A DNA stretch of 64,000 nt from Synechococcus sp. WH 7803 (GCA_000063505.1 CT971583.1:961918-1025917), one strand, 5' to 3'. Positions 36,817-46,742 are shown, counted from the first letter of the stretch. The notes: a model not told the origin generated them from the sequence alone. A program made the numbers and translations.

Positions 36817-37380
36817 TCATTTTCGATAAAGCATATTGTTCCTAGCCGAAATTGGCTTTGCATATGTATGAAATGGATTTGATATAGTTTTTATTGGCTG
36901 AAGATGATTGGAAATTTATGCTCTTTATGCTTTATATTTTTAACTCTGTGCTTGCATTGCCAAGCAAAATGTTTGTCGTTTTTTAGGGCAGCTAATGCAC
37001 GTTGCTTACGGTTCATCTGCCGAGTTGGGGATCTCAAGAAGCCAGCTACAGCAAAAATTCATCTTCGGTATAGCTGAGTTTTTGCTGTCTCAGCAAATGC
37101 CCCTTGCGCTTCGTGCCAACGACTCCAATGCTTTCAAGGCTTGACTGTCTCTTGGAATCGAATGGCTTGGAGAGCCTGCTGTTGTTGGGCTGATGCTTGA
37201 TGGGCTGAACCCAATCCCCGCGACAGACGAAGCAGATAGGCTGGTCGGTTGGCGCCTGGGGGTAAGCCTCTAGGCCAGCTGGGGGAGTCAGACGGCTGAA
37301 ATCGGGAAAATAAATAGCTCAGTTTGCCGATGTGCGATTCGGCGGTTTTTGCCACTTTGAACAAACCGAGACATAACCCC
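36817..37380. other. AT-rich intergenic region with inverted repeats, no clear gene
   Basis: About 560 bases of lower GC than the neighbours. It contains a perfect ten-base inverted repeat ACAGCAAAAA/TTTTTGCTGT (37048-37057 and 37079-37088), a small hairpin TGCTTG/CAAGCA (36949-36966) and a weak terminator-like hairpin GCCGA/TCGGC followed by GGTTTTT (37326-37350). A 49-codon ORF at 36995-37144 and others are open, but none is convincing. It may be a remnant of a deleted gene. Confidence 0.5.
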
Positions 37381-37569
37381 ATGCAGTTCACAGTGGTCAT
37401 CGTGGATGCTGCGGCAACTCAGCCCGTCACCACACTCCAAGCAGATAACAAAGAGCAGGGGTGGGAAAAGCGGAGGAGCTATACCCCTTCGCTGACCTCG
37501 CCTTGGTTGCTCTCTAAGAGGATTGAGTCATCTGTCGCTGCTACCGCTTATTGCGCCATGCCAGCCTGA
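37381..37569 (+). CDS. Small orphan ORF (62 aa), possibly a gene remnant
   Basis: The first residues (MQFTVVIVDAA) look like a real protein start, but the rest is low-quality and has no homologue known to me. It converges on the 107-aa membrane protein gene and its 3' end overlaps it. It may be a decayed gene or spurious. Confidence 0.25.
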   Translation: MQFTVVIVDAAATQPVTTLQADNKEQGWEKRRSYTPSLTSPWLLSKRIESSVAATAYCAMPA

Positions 37570-37864
37570 GGATGTGACCCGTGATTGGGAATCCACAAGG
37601 AAGAAGTCCCACCAGGGCAAGCAAAATAGAGGCTTCTAGATAACAGTTGCCGATGAAGCCCTTGCTGCAGCTCCAGCTGGAAAATAAATCGCCATATAGG
37701 TCAAAAGACATGACCAAAACAGCACTCCCCAGAACTATATGGGTAATGACTGCAGCAGATCCGCCGATCTTGGAGGATTGAGTAAGAGAATTACGACTCC
37801 AAATAAGAGCAAAAATAAAAAGCCCCAATGCCACACCAAGGGCCGGGAGAAACAATATGATCAT
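37541..37864 (-). CDS. Hypothetical membrane protein (107 aa)
   Basis: About three or four hydrophobic segments (residues ~2-23, 35-56 and 79-100) and two Cys (SCSKGF and GNCYLE) facing the same loop. Lower GC and rarer codons than the neighbours suggest it was acquired with the Nif11 island. No family is recognised. Confidence 0.5.
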   Translation of the reverse strand: MIILFLPALGVALGLFIFALIWSRNSLTQSSKIGGSAAVITHIVLGSAVLVMSFDLYGDLFSSWSCSKGFIGNCYLEASILLALVGLLPCGFPITGHILRLAWRNKR

Positions 37865-38127
37865 CTATTTGGCAACACTCTGGTATCACCCAATTTTAGT
37901 TCATTATCAATAAATCTGGAAGCCGCTCTGCCCGATGGAGTAAGGCAGTCATCCTTTCGCCAGTGTCACGCACGCCTAGCCAACAGCATCTGCCATATGG
38001 GAATGATCGCTCTATGAGTCGGGGACGCTTGATCCTGCTTTGTACTCAAGAGTCGGCAAACTCCTCATCACTCGATTGCAGGCGGGATGCGCCTTCATCC
38101 GCCGATAGCCGTTCGCGTCTTTCACCG

Positions 38128-38895
38128 TCAAGAGGGTGGCAACAACTGCTCTTCCAGCAGCATGTTGAATCCCAACAGTTGTTCATCACTGAGTTGCTGC
38201 CGGGACCCAACCTGGAAGTTGCTTTGCAGAAAGTCGCGGGCTTGCTGTTGCTGCCAATTGAGGCGCTTCAGGATTTCATCGCACTGGTTCACAAGGTCCG
38301 AGCGTCTTAGGGGGATCGCCGCTGTTCGGGCGTCACTCGAGGCTGGTAGGTCCCGCAGGCGCTTGAGATAAGCCACGAGATCACTGAAGCGTGTGAGGCG
38401 ATGTCTGCTGCTGTGCCCAAAGGCTCGCTCCAGATAGATGGATTCATTGGCTCGATCCCAGCCGATGCGTTGCAACTCAAGGTCGATGGCAGTGAGTTCT
38501 TCGCTCCAATCGTCTGGATCGGTGGGTGCTTCGTTTACTGCGTTCGTGGGAGCGTCTGGCTCTGGAGTGCTGACCGCCGGTGGAGAGGCTTGATCCACGG
38601 CAGGTTGGCTGGGTTCGATCGCCTTGGGTGGTTTCTGATCGGAAGCCGGTCTTGCGTTCTGTGCAGTCTGATCCTGGTTCTGGCTGTTGCGCCGCACAAG
38701 CTCCTTGTGGCTGGCTGCTGTTGCTTTGGGCGTGTCCAGTCGTTGCAGCAGCCTGGCGATGGCCTGATCTTCTGCATCCGTTGCCGTGGGCGCTTCGCCC
38801 AGGGCACTGCCCAGTGACCTGTCGCCGTCAAAGGCTTCCACGCGAACAATGCAGCGCTGGTCGTTGTGATGGCAAAGCTGGACTTGCGTTTTCAT
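38128..38895 (-). CDS. Hypothetical protein with a Pro-rich linker (255 aa)
   Basis: An N-terminal domain of ~60 residues (CIVRVEAFDGDRSLGSALGE ... DQAIARLLQRL) is joined by a long disordered Pro/Ala/Asp linker to a C-terminal helical domain (~residues 135-255) with SRHRLTRFSDLVAYLKRLR and RQQLSDEQLLGFNMLLEEQL. This architecture recurs in cyanobacteria but its function is not known to me. Confidence 0.65.
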   Translation of the reverse strand: MKTQVQLCHHNDQRCIVRVEAFDGDRSLGSALGEAPTATDAEDQAIARLLQRLDTPKATAASHKELVRRNSQNQDQTAQNARPASDQKPPKAIEPSQPAVDQASPPAVSTPEPDAPTNAVNEAPTDPDDWSEELTAIDLELQRIGWDRANESIYLERAFGHSSRHRLTRFSDLVAYLKRLRDLPASSDARTAAIPLRRSDLVNQCDEILKRLNWQQQQARDFLQSNFQVGSRQQLSDEQLLGFNMLLEEQLLPPS

Positions 38896-38932
38896 GCCAC
38901 TGGTCGGCGCGTCCCATTTCTAGGCTGCGTTG

Positions 38933-39652
38933 ATGGATACAGCTGCACTGACGTCCCTAACTCCCTGGCTTGATGGAGTCGATCAGCTCGGTGAGCTGCT
39001 TCCGTTGTTGCCGGTGCTTGTCAGTTTGGAACTGCTGCTTTCAGCAGACAACGCCATTGCTCTGGCTGCAATCGCCCGCAGACAGGATGACCCTGAACTG
39101 GAGCGCCGGGCTCTCAATTTGGGCGTGTTGATGGCGTTTGTGCTCCGCGTCGCTCTCATCTTGATGGCGCAATGGGTGCTGGCTTTCCCGCCGATCCAAT
39201 TGCTGGCCGGTGGTTACCTCCTGTGGCTCTGTTACCAGCACTGGCGCCCCGCTGCGCCCGAGAATGATGCCCTGGTTTCGCAGAACGCTCTGCCTCCGTT
39301 GAGTTTTCGGCGCACGGTTCTCACCCTTGCCCTCACCGATCTCGCCTTTTCGGTCGACAGCGTGGCTGCGGCGGTGGCCATCAGTGATCAACTTTTGCTG
39401 GTGATCAGCGGTGCACTCATCGGTGTGATTGCCCTCCGTTTCACGTCAGGATTGTTCATCCAATGGTTGAAGATCTATAGCCGGCTCGAGTCAGCCGGTT
39501 ATCTGGCCGTGGCTTTCGTTGGCTGCAAGCTGCTGATCCAGCTGGTGTTCCCCACGATTGATATTCCTGAGTTGGTGACGCTCTTCGTGGTGACCCTGTT
39601 GATGATCTGGGGGTTTTCGTTGCGTCTGCCCCCCGTCGTCGAGGAGGCCTGA
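38933..39652 (+). CDS. TerC-family integral membrane protein (239 aa)
   Basis: Seven or so helices and the family's acidic membrane motifs: LELLLSADNAIALAAIA early and TLALTDLAFSVDSVAAAVAIS in the middle. TerC homologues move or handle metals (Mn2+, with links to tellurite resistance and thylakoid protein insertion in plants). A TTG one codon earlier is in frame but ATG 38933 is used. Confidence 0.88.
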   Translation: MDTAALTSLTPWLDGVDQLGELLPLLPVLVSLELLLSADNAIALAAIARRQDDPELERRALNLGVLMAFVLRVALILMAQWVLAFPPIQLLAGGYLLWLCYQHWRPAAPENDALVSQNALPPLSFRRTVLTLALTDLAFSVDSVAAAVAISDQLLLVISGALIGVIALRFTSGLFIQWLKIYSRLESAGYLAVAFVGCKLLIQLVFPTIDIPELVTLFVVTLLMIWGFSLRLPPVVEEA

Positions 39653-39655
39653 GTT

Positions 39656-40015
39656 GTGCTGATCGAGATTCGTCAGTTCGGCAGCGAGCAGCCGATCGAC
39701 CGAGTGGAGATGGAAGACCCACCCCATCCAGGTCGTTGGTTTTCGCTTGATGCCAGAAGTTTTCTGGTGATGCAGAGACGGCATCGGTACCGGTTGTGCT
39801 CCGGACGCTACGAACTCCGTTCGGTGGTTCTTCTGGTGAAGACGCAGAAGCAACCGGAGGATGCCCGTTGGTTCCGTCATGGCTGGGTCATTGGAGATCC
39901 AAGTTGCCGCTTCAATGCCCTCAGCCCACTCCTGCGCTGTGCGGTGCTCCCGGAGGGTCCCTGTGAACGCTGCGTGCACCGTGAGGTCGCTCCGTCGCTT
40001 CAGCTTTCAGAATGA
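39656..40015 (+). CDS. DUF6464 family protein (119 aa)
   Basis: A small soluble cyanobacterial protein with the family-type FLVMQRRHRYRLCSGRYELR and a C-terminal Cys pair (PCERCVHREV) that could bind a metal. It starts at a GTG three bases after the TerC stop, so it is co-transcribed. Function is unknown. Confidence 0.7.
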   Translation: MLIEIRQFGSEQPIDRVEMEDPPHPGRWFSLDARSFLVMQRRHRYRLCSGRYELRSVVLLVKTQKQPEDARWFRHGWVIGDPSCRFNALSPLLRCAVLPEGPCERCVHREVAPSLQLSE

Positions 40016-40038
40016 GGCGGTGAAAACAGCGTGGATCG

Positions 40039-40263
40039 ATGAAACGCGAGCGATGCTGGGTCTGGTTTCGCGGTGGGTTGAACGAACGGCCGCATTGGGT
40101 GAGTGGCTTTTATGGCTCCACTGATGATCAGGAGGGCATCCTGATCCAGCATCCGAGCTATCGCGATTGCAGGTTGCCTGCCTGGAGAGTCACGCAGCAG
40201 GAACCCAGTGATCCCCATGCGGCACCCGACATACCCGACAATGCGGTTTGGCAATTGTTCTGA
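40039..40263 (+). CDS. Small hypothetical protein (74 aa)
   Basis: A short soluble protein, rich in Trp and Arg, with no recognised domain. It follows the DUF6464 gene by 23 bases on the same strand. Start at ATG 40039. Confidence 0.5.
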   Translation: MKRERCWVWFRGGLNERPHWVSGFYGSTDDQEGILIQHPSYRDCRLPAWRVTQQEPSDPHAAPDIPDNAVWQLF

Positions 40264-40273
40264 GGCCTCTGGG

Positions 40274-40483
40274 ATGCAGCACTCCGCTCCACGGGTCAGA
40301 GCTGTGCTGCTGGAATTTCTCAAATTTCGTGTGCTTGCAGCTCAGCAGACTTTTTTCAGTGATGAGACCCCAGAGCACCGCCGCGCCTGGCTGGCGCGCG
40401 TTCACCCTCAGGCGCTTGTGCTCAGTGACCAACAGCTCGATGCGGTTTGGAAACAGGCGCAGCAGCTTTACGCCGACCATTAG
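40274..40483 (+). CDS. Small hypothetical protein (69 aa)
   Basis: A basic, mostly helical protein (VRAVLLEFLKFRVLAAQQTFF ... ALVLSDQQLDAVWKQAQQLYA). ATG 40274 is chosen; an earlier in-frame ATG at 40208 would overlap the preceding gene. Function is unknown. Confidence 0.5.
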   Translation: MQHSAPRVRAVLLEFLKFRVLAAQQTFFSDETPEHRRAWLARVHPQALVLSDQQLDAVWKQAQQLYADH

Positions 40484-40583
40484 AGCCGAAGGGTTGGCCC
40501 CGTAGGGTGAGGCTTGCGGCGGCACCACAATCAGCGCAGTTTCTGTCTCCACTGATCCTCAGGTCCTGTTTTCAGATCTGGGA

Positions 40584-41798
40584 TTGGGTGAACCCTTGTT
40601 GGAAGCACTCCAGGCCAAGGGCTACTCCCACCCATCCCCGATTCAGGCGCAGGCGATTCCGGCAGTGATCGATGGCAGGGATGTGATGGCAGCTGCACAA
40701 ACGGGTACGGGGAAGACAGCTGGTTTCACCCTGCCGGTGCTGGAGAGATTGCGCCATGGCAAGCGCGCAGGACGGGCCCAGATTCGCGCTCTTGTGCTGA
40801 CGCCCACCAGGGAACTTGCTGCTCAGGTTTTGGAGAACGTGAAGGCCTACAGCAGGCATCTGCCTCTCCGCAGCGATGTTGTGTTTGGTGGCGTAAAGGC
40901 CAACCCACAGATTGATCGCTTGCGTGGGGGGGTTGATCTGCTTGTGGCCACCCCAGGGCGTTTGCTTGATCTTCACCAACAGGGTGCTCTGCGCTTTGAC
41001 CAGCTCGAATGTCTCGTGCTGGATGAAGCGGATCGCATGCTCGATATGGGCTTCATCCATGACATCCGCCGCCTGATCAGGCTGATGCCTGCGAAGCGCC
41101 AAACGCTTCTTTTTTCAGCCACGTTCAGTGCGCCGATCCGCAAGTTGGCATCTGGCCTCCTCCATGATCCTGTGCATCTTCAGGTCACGCCTGAAAATCA
41201 AACGGCGCGATCGGTGGAGCAAGTGGTGCACCCCTGCGACATGGCGCGCAAGAGCGATTTGTTAAGCCACCTCATTCGCACGGGCGAATGGCGTCAGGTG
41301 CTTGTGTTTTCACGCACGAAGCATGGCGCCAATCGGGTGGCTGACCGTCTCAACAAGGAGGGGCTTGCGGCGGCAGCCATCCATGGCAACAAGAGTCAGG
41401 GGGCGCGGACCCGTGCCTTGCAGGGTTTCAAGCAGGGAAGCGTCCGCGTGCTTGTTGCCACGGATATCGCCGCCAGAGGCATTGATATCCAGCAGCTCCC
41501 CCATGTTGTGAACCTCGATCTGCCGAATGTGGCGGAAGACTATGTGCATCGCATTGGCCGTACCGGCCGTGCCGGGGAAACGGGGCATGCCGTGTCCCTT
41601 GTGGCCGCCGAAGAAGCGCTACTGCTGAAAGCGATCGAGCGGCTGACGGGAGAAGAGCTGACGCGACAGACCGTTGATGGCTTTGAACCCACCGTGCTCA
41701 AAGCTCCCCCTCTGGATCTCAGCGGAGGCCGCAGACGCTCACCCGGGAAACCCAGAGCGCGCAGGGCACCCTCACCCGTTCGTGGTCGTCATCGTTAA
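40584..41798 (+). CDS. DEAD-box RNA helicase, RhlE-type (start uncertain)
   Basis: An ATP-dependent RNA helicase. All motifs are present: Q motif [18 protein letters not shown], Ia [10 protein letters not shown], Ib TPGR, II DEAD (VLDEADRML), [34 protein letters not shown] and [12 protein letters not shown], with an Arg-rich tail. The only usual start is TTG 40584, but this removes FSDLGL, which holds the aromatic residue that precedes the Q motif; the frame is open back to a stop at 40503 without ATG, GTG or TTG, so initiation at CTG 40566 or ATC 40530 is possible. Confidence 0.92.
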   Translation: MGEPLLEALQAKGYSHPSPIQAQAIPAVIDGRDVMAAAQTGTGKTAGFTLPVLERLRHGKRAGRAQIRALVLTPTRELAAQVLENVKAYSRHLPLRSDVVFGGVKANPQIDRLRGGVDLLVATPGRLLDLHQQGALRFDQLECLVLDEADRMLDMGFIHDIRRLIRLMPAKRQTLLFSATFSAPIRKLASGLLHDPVHLQVTPENQTARSVEQVVHPCDMARKSDLLSHLIRTGEWRQVLVFSRTKHGANRVADRLNKEGLAAAAIHGNKSQGARTRALQGFKQGSVRVLVATDIAARGIDIQQLPHVVNLDLPNVAEDYVHRIGRTGRAGETGHAVSLVAAEEALLLKAIERLTGEELTRQTVDGFEPTVLKAPPLDLSGGRRRSPGKPRARRAPSPVRGRHR

Positions 41799-42823
41799 GG
41801 CTTCGCGGCCAGCCCCAAGCTGTCTCCAGGCTGCGCTTGCAGTTGTTGGATGAGAGCCTGGCCATGGCTGCGAGCTTTCCCTTCCAGTTGGGCTTCGCGA
41901 ATCAGAATTGGGCAGCCATGGGTACTGACCACCAGTCCTGAATCGGCGCTGTGAAGCACCTGGCCGGGGGGATGCGCACCGGTGTTCCAACGCCCGACCA
42001 AGGCCCGCGCCTCATCAGATAAGTCATCGGCAAGACGTTCGATCAGGGGTTCTGTTGCCAGCACTTTCAGGCGCCGGTCTTTCCAGACCGTCACAGCTCC
42101 TGGATACAGACCCATCACCTTCCGATGAATCGTCAGGGCGGAATCACCCCAGTTCAATTGAAAGTCTTCTTTGCTCAGCATGCGAGCGTAGGTGCCCTCC
42201 TCTGGCTGATGGCGCACCTGGAGGCGCGACCATCGCTCCGCCTCGAGTCCTGGGCCTGCCGCCTCAATGACAGGCATGGCTTGCAGCATCAGATCAGCAC
42301 TGAGCCTGCTGAGTCGCTCTCCCAGTTGATGGGCATTCTCGAGAAGGTTGATCGACAACCGTTGCTCCAGGAGTACGGGCCCTGTGTCCAACCCCTCCTC
42401 CATGGCCATGATCCCCACGCCGGTTTCTGGGTCTCCTTCAAGGATTGACCATTGAATGGGGCCCGCCCCTCGCCAACGGGGGAGCAGAGATCCATGCCCG
42501 TTCCAGCATCCCAAAGGCGGATGTTGAAGGATGTCCTTGGGCAGGATCTGGCCGAAGGCAACCACGACAGACACATCGGCATCCAGAGCATTGAGCTGTT
42601 GCTGACAGTCCAGGTCTCGTCGAATCCTCTCCGGGGTGAACACTGGGCAGCCGAGCTCTTGCGCCCTGGCTTTTACAGGTGAAGGCATCAATTGCTTACC
42701 CCGCCCACGCCGCCGATCGGGTTGGGTCACCACACCGACGATTTGATGCCCGGCTTCATGGAGTGTGTCGAGGGTTGGTACGGCGTAGGCCGGTGTGCCC
42801 CAGAACAGGATCTTCAAAGCCAA
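41795..42823 (-). CDS. fmt: Methionyl-tRNA formyltransferase (342 aa)
   Basis: Formylates initiator Met-tRNA. The N-terminal formyltransferase fold has [14 protein letters not shown] and the catalytic Asn/His/Asp region [19 protein letters not shown] with [22 protein letters not shown]; the C-terminal OB-like domain binds tRNA. It is the last gene of the acsF-tldD-tldE-fmt run. Confidence 0.96.
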   Translation of the reverse strand: MALKILFWGTPAYAVPTLDTLHEAGHQIVGVVTQPDRRRGRGKQLMPSPVKARAQELGCPVFTPERIRRDLDCQQQLNALDADVSVVVAFGQILPKDILQHPPLGCWNGHGSLLPRWRGAGPIQWSILEGDPETGVGIMAMEEGLDTGPVLLEQRLSINLLENAHQLGERLSRLSADLMLQAMPVIEAAGPGLEAERWSRLQVRHQPEEGTYARMLSKEDFQLNWGDSALTIHRKVMGLYPGAVTVWKDRRLKVLATEPLIERLADDLSDEARALVGRWNTGAHPPGQVLHSADSGLVVSTHGCPILIREAQLEGKARSHGQALIQQLQAQPGDSLGLAAKP

Positions 42824-42844
42824 AGCGGTCGTGCGGTGAGTGAC

Positions 42845-44212
42845 TCAGGCTTCGCCGGTGATGGCGAGACCATCCACCCACACATGGGGACACACCCCTT
42901 CATGGGTGACGATTGGATCGGCTTCGATCTGAACGATGGATCGAAGGAGCTCTCGGATGTCGCCAGCAACCGTTGCTGCCTCAACGGAAATGCGCTCACC
43001 TCCATTCACCAGCCAGCCGTCGAAGGGGAGAGAAAACGAACCCTGACTGGCCTTGACGCCGGCATGGAGAGCGTTGAGGCTCTCAATCAGCACGAAGGAG
43101 TCGCTGGTTGTGCGGTGATCCAGGTGATCGCCTGGGAGCGTGGCCCCTTCACTGCGATGCACCTCAAACCAGTCGGGGCCGACGGACACCTTGGCGCCCA
43201 AACCGGCATGACCGGTGGGTTGCACACCGAATGCACGAGCGGTGGCTTCCGAGTGCAGAAAACTCTCCAAACGACCATCACCTATCAAGCGCAAGGCTCG
43301 GGTTGGTGTTCCCTCTCCATCAAATGGCATCGCTCCCACATGGGCGGGGTGAAGACCGTTGTCAATCAAGTTGAAGAAGGGAACGGCCAGTTGCTGGCCG
43401 ATGGTGTCGGCCTTGCTCAGGCTCACACCGTCTAGAACGGCGCGGGCATTGAACATGCTGCTGAAGGATCCGATGAGATCGAGAAAGGCTTCAGGTGTGA
43501 AGCACACCAGATAGCGACCCGTATCAATCGGTTTGTAGTTGAGATGGCTGATGGTGCGCTCGGCAGCCTCGTCGATGCATCCGTTGAGGTCCAGCTCAGC
43601 GCTGCCGAGCGCCAGTCGCACCGCTCCTCCGCTTCGGGGTTTTCGCCCTGCCTCTTCCGCGCGGGCGAACAGATAAAGGCTGGCTTGGGTGCGTTGTGCC
43701 TGCCGCAGAGCACCATCGCTGTTGAGGTAGATGCGCTCGCTGCTTCCCTCGTTGAGTCCGTTGTAGGGAACCGTTTCGATGGCGGGATGCCGGCTGAGGA
43801 GTTCTTTTTCAGCTTCAAGAAGATTCTTGAGCAGGGATTGAATGCCTTCGGAGTTTTTGAGTGGTCGATCGAGAGGATCGGTGGGCGCCTTCGCCAGAGG
43901 GGAGAAGTGGGGGACATCATCAGCGTTTCCAAAGGCGCTGGCTTGATGGGCGCCCATCAGCGCCTTTTCCAAGCCAGCATCCGACAGATCGGAGGTGCTG
44001 GTGATGCCGACCAGGCCATCCCGATTCCAAACACGCACGGTGATGGAACTGCGTTGTGAAGCCTTCAACTGTTTGGCTTCACCGCGATCTACCTGAACAG
44101 AAGCACTGTTGCTTCGGCTGGCTCCAAGATCCCATTGCGTAATTCCTTCGCGCGAGGCGAGCTGGTGGAGCCGATCACGCAGAGCCGACACGTTCAGTGG
44201 TGCATGTCCCAT
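42845..44212 (-). CDS. TldE/PmbA-family metallopeptidase subunit (455 aa)
   Basis: TldE partner of the TldD-TldE heterodimeric protease, which cleaves unfolded peptides and the leader of microcin B17 in E. coli and others. This subunit has the family N-terminal (WDLGASRSNSASVQVDRGEAKQ) and C-terminal (PSWVNGGERIS-type, here LVNGGERISVEAATVAGDIREL) regions but not the HExxxH motif, as expected. It begins two bases after tldD. Confidence 0.88.
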   Translation of the reverse strand: MGHAPLNVSALRDRLHQLASREGITQWDLGASRSNSASVQVDRGEAKQLKASQRSSITVRVWNRDGLVGITSTSDLSDAGLEKALMGAHQASAFGNADDVPHFSPLAKAPTDPLDRPLKNSEGIQSLLKNLLEAEKELLSRHPAIETVPYNGLNEGSSERIYLNSDGALRQAQRTQASLYLFARAEEAGRKPRSGGAVRLALGSAELDLNGCIDEAAERTISHLNYKPIDTGRYLVCFTPEAFLDLIGSFSSMFNARAVLDGVSLSKADTIGQQLAVPFFNLIDNGLHPAHVGAMPFDGEGTPTRALRLIGDGRLESFLHSEATARAFGVQPTGHAGLGAKVSVGPDWFEVHRSEGATLPGDHLDHRTTSDSFVLIESLNALHAGVKASQGSFSLPFDGWLVNGGERISVEAATVAGDIRELLRSIVQIEADPIVTHEGVCPHVWVDGLAITGEA

Positions 44213-44214
44213 GA

Positions 44215-45660
44215 TCAGCGGCCTCCAACGGTGATGGAATCAACTTTGATGTGGGGTTGTCCCACGGTGACGAACACGCTTCCGCTCACGGAACCGCAAT
44301 AGCCGGCTGCAAGATCGAGATCGTCGGCACACATCGAGATCCTTGGCATCACCTCTTTGGCCTCACCGATCAAGGTGGCACCTTTCACGGGCTTACCCAG
44401 GCTTCCATTTTCGATGAGATAGCCCTCTTCAACCGAGAAGTTGAACTGGCCGGTGGGACCGACACTGCCGCCTCCCATGGATTTGCAGTAGAGACCACGA
44501 TCAACGGATCCGATGAGGTCATTGATGCTGTGAGGGCCGGCAGCGATGTAGGTGTTGCGCATCCGACTCGCGGCAGCGAATCCATGGCTCTGACGACGTC
44601 CGCTGCCGGTGCGGGCATGGCCGGTGCGTAATTCACCAGCACGGTCACTGATGAACCGCTTCAGGACCCCATCTTCGATCAAAACGGTGCGCTGAGGTTC
44701 CATCCCTTCGTCGTCCATCGACAGGGAGCCAAAGGCTCCATCACTCAAGCCTTCATCGATGGCCGTGACGGCTGGGTGGGCAATGGATTCACCGATGCAC
44801 TCCGCGAATGGTGTCGTCCCGCGTTCGATCTGGGTTGTTTCCAGCAGATGGCCGCAGGCTTCATGGAAGATCACGCCACCAAATCGGTTGGCGAGCACCA
44901 CTGGCATCTGGCCTCCATCCACGTAGTCGGCGCGAAGCATCGTGGAGGCACTGCTGCACACCTCCTGCGCAGACGCCTCGATCGCCCAGTCGCAGAGATC
45001 ATTCGGTTTGTCGGTGCTTCCGTAGCGGCGCGCGATGCTGGCGCGGTGGTCACCATCGGCAGCCAGCACACTGAGACCACTGGATTGGTGCAGCCTGATG
45101 TCTCGGGCGAAGGTTCCGTCGCTAGCTGCGACAAGTACTTCCTGCCAATCACGGGAGAAGCTGCTGCGCCGCACGTCGAGGTGCTGACCAAGACGTTCCA
45201 GGCATTGCGTGCCTTCAAGCAGTCGCTGGGTGATCACATCGAGATTGGGTGTGCGATCCAACCAATCGTGCTTGGTTGCTGCGAAATTTTTCAGAGCGCT
45301 GAGACCCTGAAATGCGCTGGAGCCAGAGAGAGTGGAACGTTCCAGTTGAAGCATGGCCAAAGCCTGATCCAGTGCTTCGGCCAAACCAGCGTCACTGAGA
45401 TCGTTGGTGCTAACGAAACCATCACGCACACCCCTGAATACCCGGATGCCGGCCCCCATGCCGAAGGCCGGAGAAACGCTGGTGATCTTGTCTTGCTCGG
45501 CGAGCACACCCAGGTGGTCGGTGCGCTCGAGGAAGACCTCTACGAGATCGGCGCCGGCTCCCAAGCCGGCGTTCAGAAGGGTGTTGAGACGCTGTTCCCA
45601 AGGCGTACAACTGGGATCAAGGTTGAGAATCCCAGTTGCGGAGATCGTGTTGGTTTGCAT
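44215..45660 (-). CDS. TldD-family metalloprotease (481 aa)
   Basis: Catalytic subunit of TldD-TldE. The zinc motif HEACGHLLE (HExxxH) lies near residue ~265, followed by ATIDEGLSDGAF-like VTAIDEGLSDGAFGS and the C-terminal PHIKVDSITVGGR. In E. coli it matures the RiPP microcin B17 and degrades CcdA. It overlaps the acsF stop by one base and precedes tldE. Confidence 0.9.
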   Translation of the reverse strand: MQTNTISATGILNLDPSCTPWEQRLNTLLNAGLGAGADLVEVFLERTDHLGVLAEQDKITSVSPAFGMGAGIRVFRGVRDGFVSTNDLSDAGLAEALDQALAMLQLERSTLSGSSAFQGLSALKNFAATKHDWLDRTPNLDVITQRLLEGTQCLERLGQHLDVRRSSFSRDWQEVLVAASDGTFARDIRLHQSSGLSVLAADGDHRASIARRYGSTDKPNDLCDWAIEASAQEVCSSASTMLRADYVDGGQMPVVLANRFGGVIFHEACGHLLETTQIERGTTPFAECIGESIAHPAVTAIDEGLSDGAFGSLSMDDEGMEPQRTVLIEDGVLKRFISDRAGELRTGHARTGSGRRQSHGFAAASRMRNTYIAAGPHSINDLIGSVDRGLYCKSMGGGSVGPTGQFNFSVEEGYLIENGSLGKPVKGATLIGEAKEVMPRISMCADDLDLAAGYCGSVSGSVFVTVGQPHIKVDSITVGGR

Positions 45661-46742
45661 CAGCGCACGCTGGGCTGAAATGACTCGCTGCGCACGGGTG
45701 CCATCAGGAAGAGCGACGCCATCTGTGCCCCGTTGGCGATCCAGTGGGGAAGTTTCCGCAACACTTTGATCGGTGCGGATGAAGCACTGGCATCAACGGC
45801 GTCCAGGGCTGCGTTGTTGGTCACGAGGTTCTCGAGACCGGCGTAGAACTTCGGATTTTTCACATCCAACACAACCGGGAACACCCTCGCGGTTGTTTCG
45901 TTGGTTTTGTCGATGACCAACCGGTCGTAGTCGCGCGCATCGAGACCCAGCGCTTCGTAGAACTCCTTGCGGGCGACATCGCGCACATACATGGTGGCGA
46001 AGACAGCCAAGAGGAAGAAGCGGCACCAGAGGCGTGCCCGGAATCCCCGCACGGTGTTGGGTTGTGCCTTCATCAAGGCATCGAAGAAATCGCCATGGCG
46101 GTTTTCGTCCTGGCACCAGTTCTCGAAGAAATTGAAGATTGGGAAAATCTTGCTGTCGGGATTCTTCTCAAGGTGGCGGAAGATGGTGATGTAGCGCCAA
46201 TAACCAATCTTTTCAGAAAGATAGGTGGCGTAGAAGATGAACTTCGGCTGGAAGAACGTGTAACTCTTGTTGGCGGTCAGGAAGCCCAGGTCGAGCTGCA
46301 AGCCGAAATCACTCATCGACTTGTTCAGGAAGCCGGCGTGACGGGCTTCGTCTCGGGCCATGTGAGCAAAACACTCAGCCAGAAGGGGGTTTCTGGTTTT
46401 GATGCGACGGCTGAGTTCTTTGTACAGCAGGAAACCTGAAAATTCTGATGTGCAGCTCTGCTCGAGGAACTCAACGAAAACGCGACGGGTTTCCGGATCA
46501 AGTTTGTCTGCAGCACCCTCAAATTCGTCGTTGCGGACAAAGTGATGGCGGTTGTAGTCCTTGCGGAACTCTTCGCAGATGGCCTCCAGTTCTGCCTCGT
46601 TGGGCCGCAGATCCATTGCGGCCATGGCTTCGAAGTCCGTTGTGTAGAAGCGCGGCGTGAGGATCGTGTCTTTGGCCGGGTCCTTGACGGATACGGCTGA
46701 TCCTGCTGCAGGTGCGTCGTTGACAGCGGTTGGAGGCACCAT
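45660..46742 (-). CDS. acsF: Magnesium-protoporphyrin IX monomethyl ester (oxidative) cyclase AcsF (360 aa)
   Basis: Aerobic enzyme that forms ring E of chlorophyll. Diiron-ligand motifs are present: [37 protein letters not shown] (Glu-x2-His) and [13 protein letters not shown] (Glu-x2-His). The gene heads a run with tldD, tldE and fmt. Together with psb30 and PAM68 it shows the host is an oxygenic phototroph. Confidence 0.96.
   Translation of the reverse strand: MVPPTAVNDAPAAGSAVSVKDPAKDTILTPRFYTTDFEAMAAMDLRPNEAELEAICEEFRKDYNRHHFVRNDEFEGAADKLDPETRRVFVEFLEQSCTSEFSGFLLYKELSRRIKTRNPLLAECFAHMARDEARHAGFLNKSMSDFGLQLDLGFLTANKSYTFFQPKFIFYATYLSEKIGYWRYITIFRHLEKNPDSKIFPIFNFFENWCQDENRHGDFFDALMKAQPNTVRGFRARLWCRFFLLAVFATMYVRDVARKEFYEALGLDARDYDRLVIDKTNETTARVFPVVLDVKNPKFYAGLENLVTNNAALDAVDASASSAPIKVLRKLPHWIANGAQMASLFLMAPVRSESFQPSVR

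Noticed and set aside
36949-36966. Hairpin TGCTTG/CAAGCA as a terminator for the Nif11-like gene
   Set aside because: Six-pair stem, and the T run follows only after about 12 bases, so it is too weak to call.
36995-37144. 49-codon plus-strand ORF (begins MHVAYGSSAEL)
   Set aside because: No homologue known, and it spans the inverted repeat at 37048-37088; kept only as part of the intergenic description.
37134-37400. 88-codon minus-strand frame in the AT-rich island
   Set aside because: Sequence is Pro/Gln/Arg-rich with no family; it overlaps the start of the 62-codon ORF and a terminator-like hairpin.
42692-43435. 247-codon plus-strand frame over tldE and fmt
   Set aside because: Antisense shadow of two conserved genes; its residues show no family pattern.
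44776-45678. 300-codon plus-strand frame over tldD
   Set aside because: Shadow of tldD; no conserved motif and no start context.
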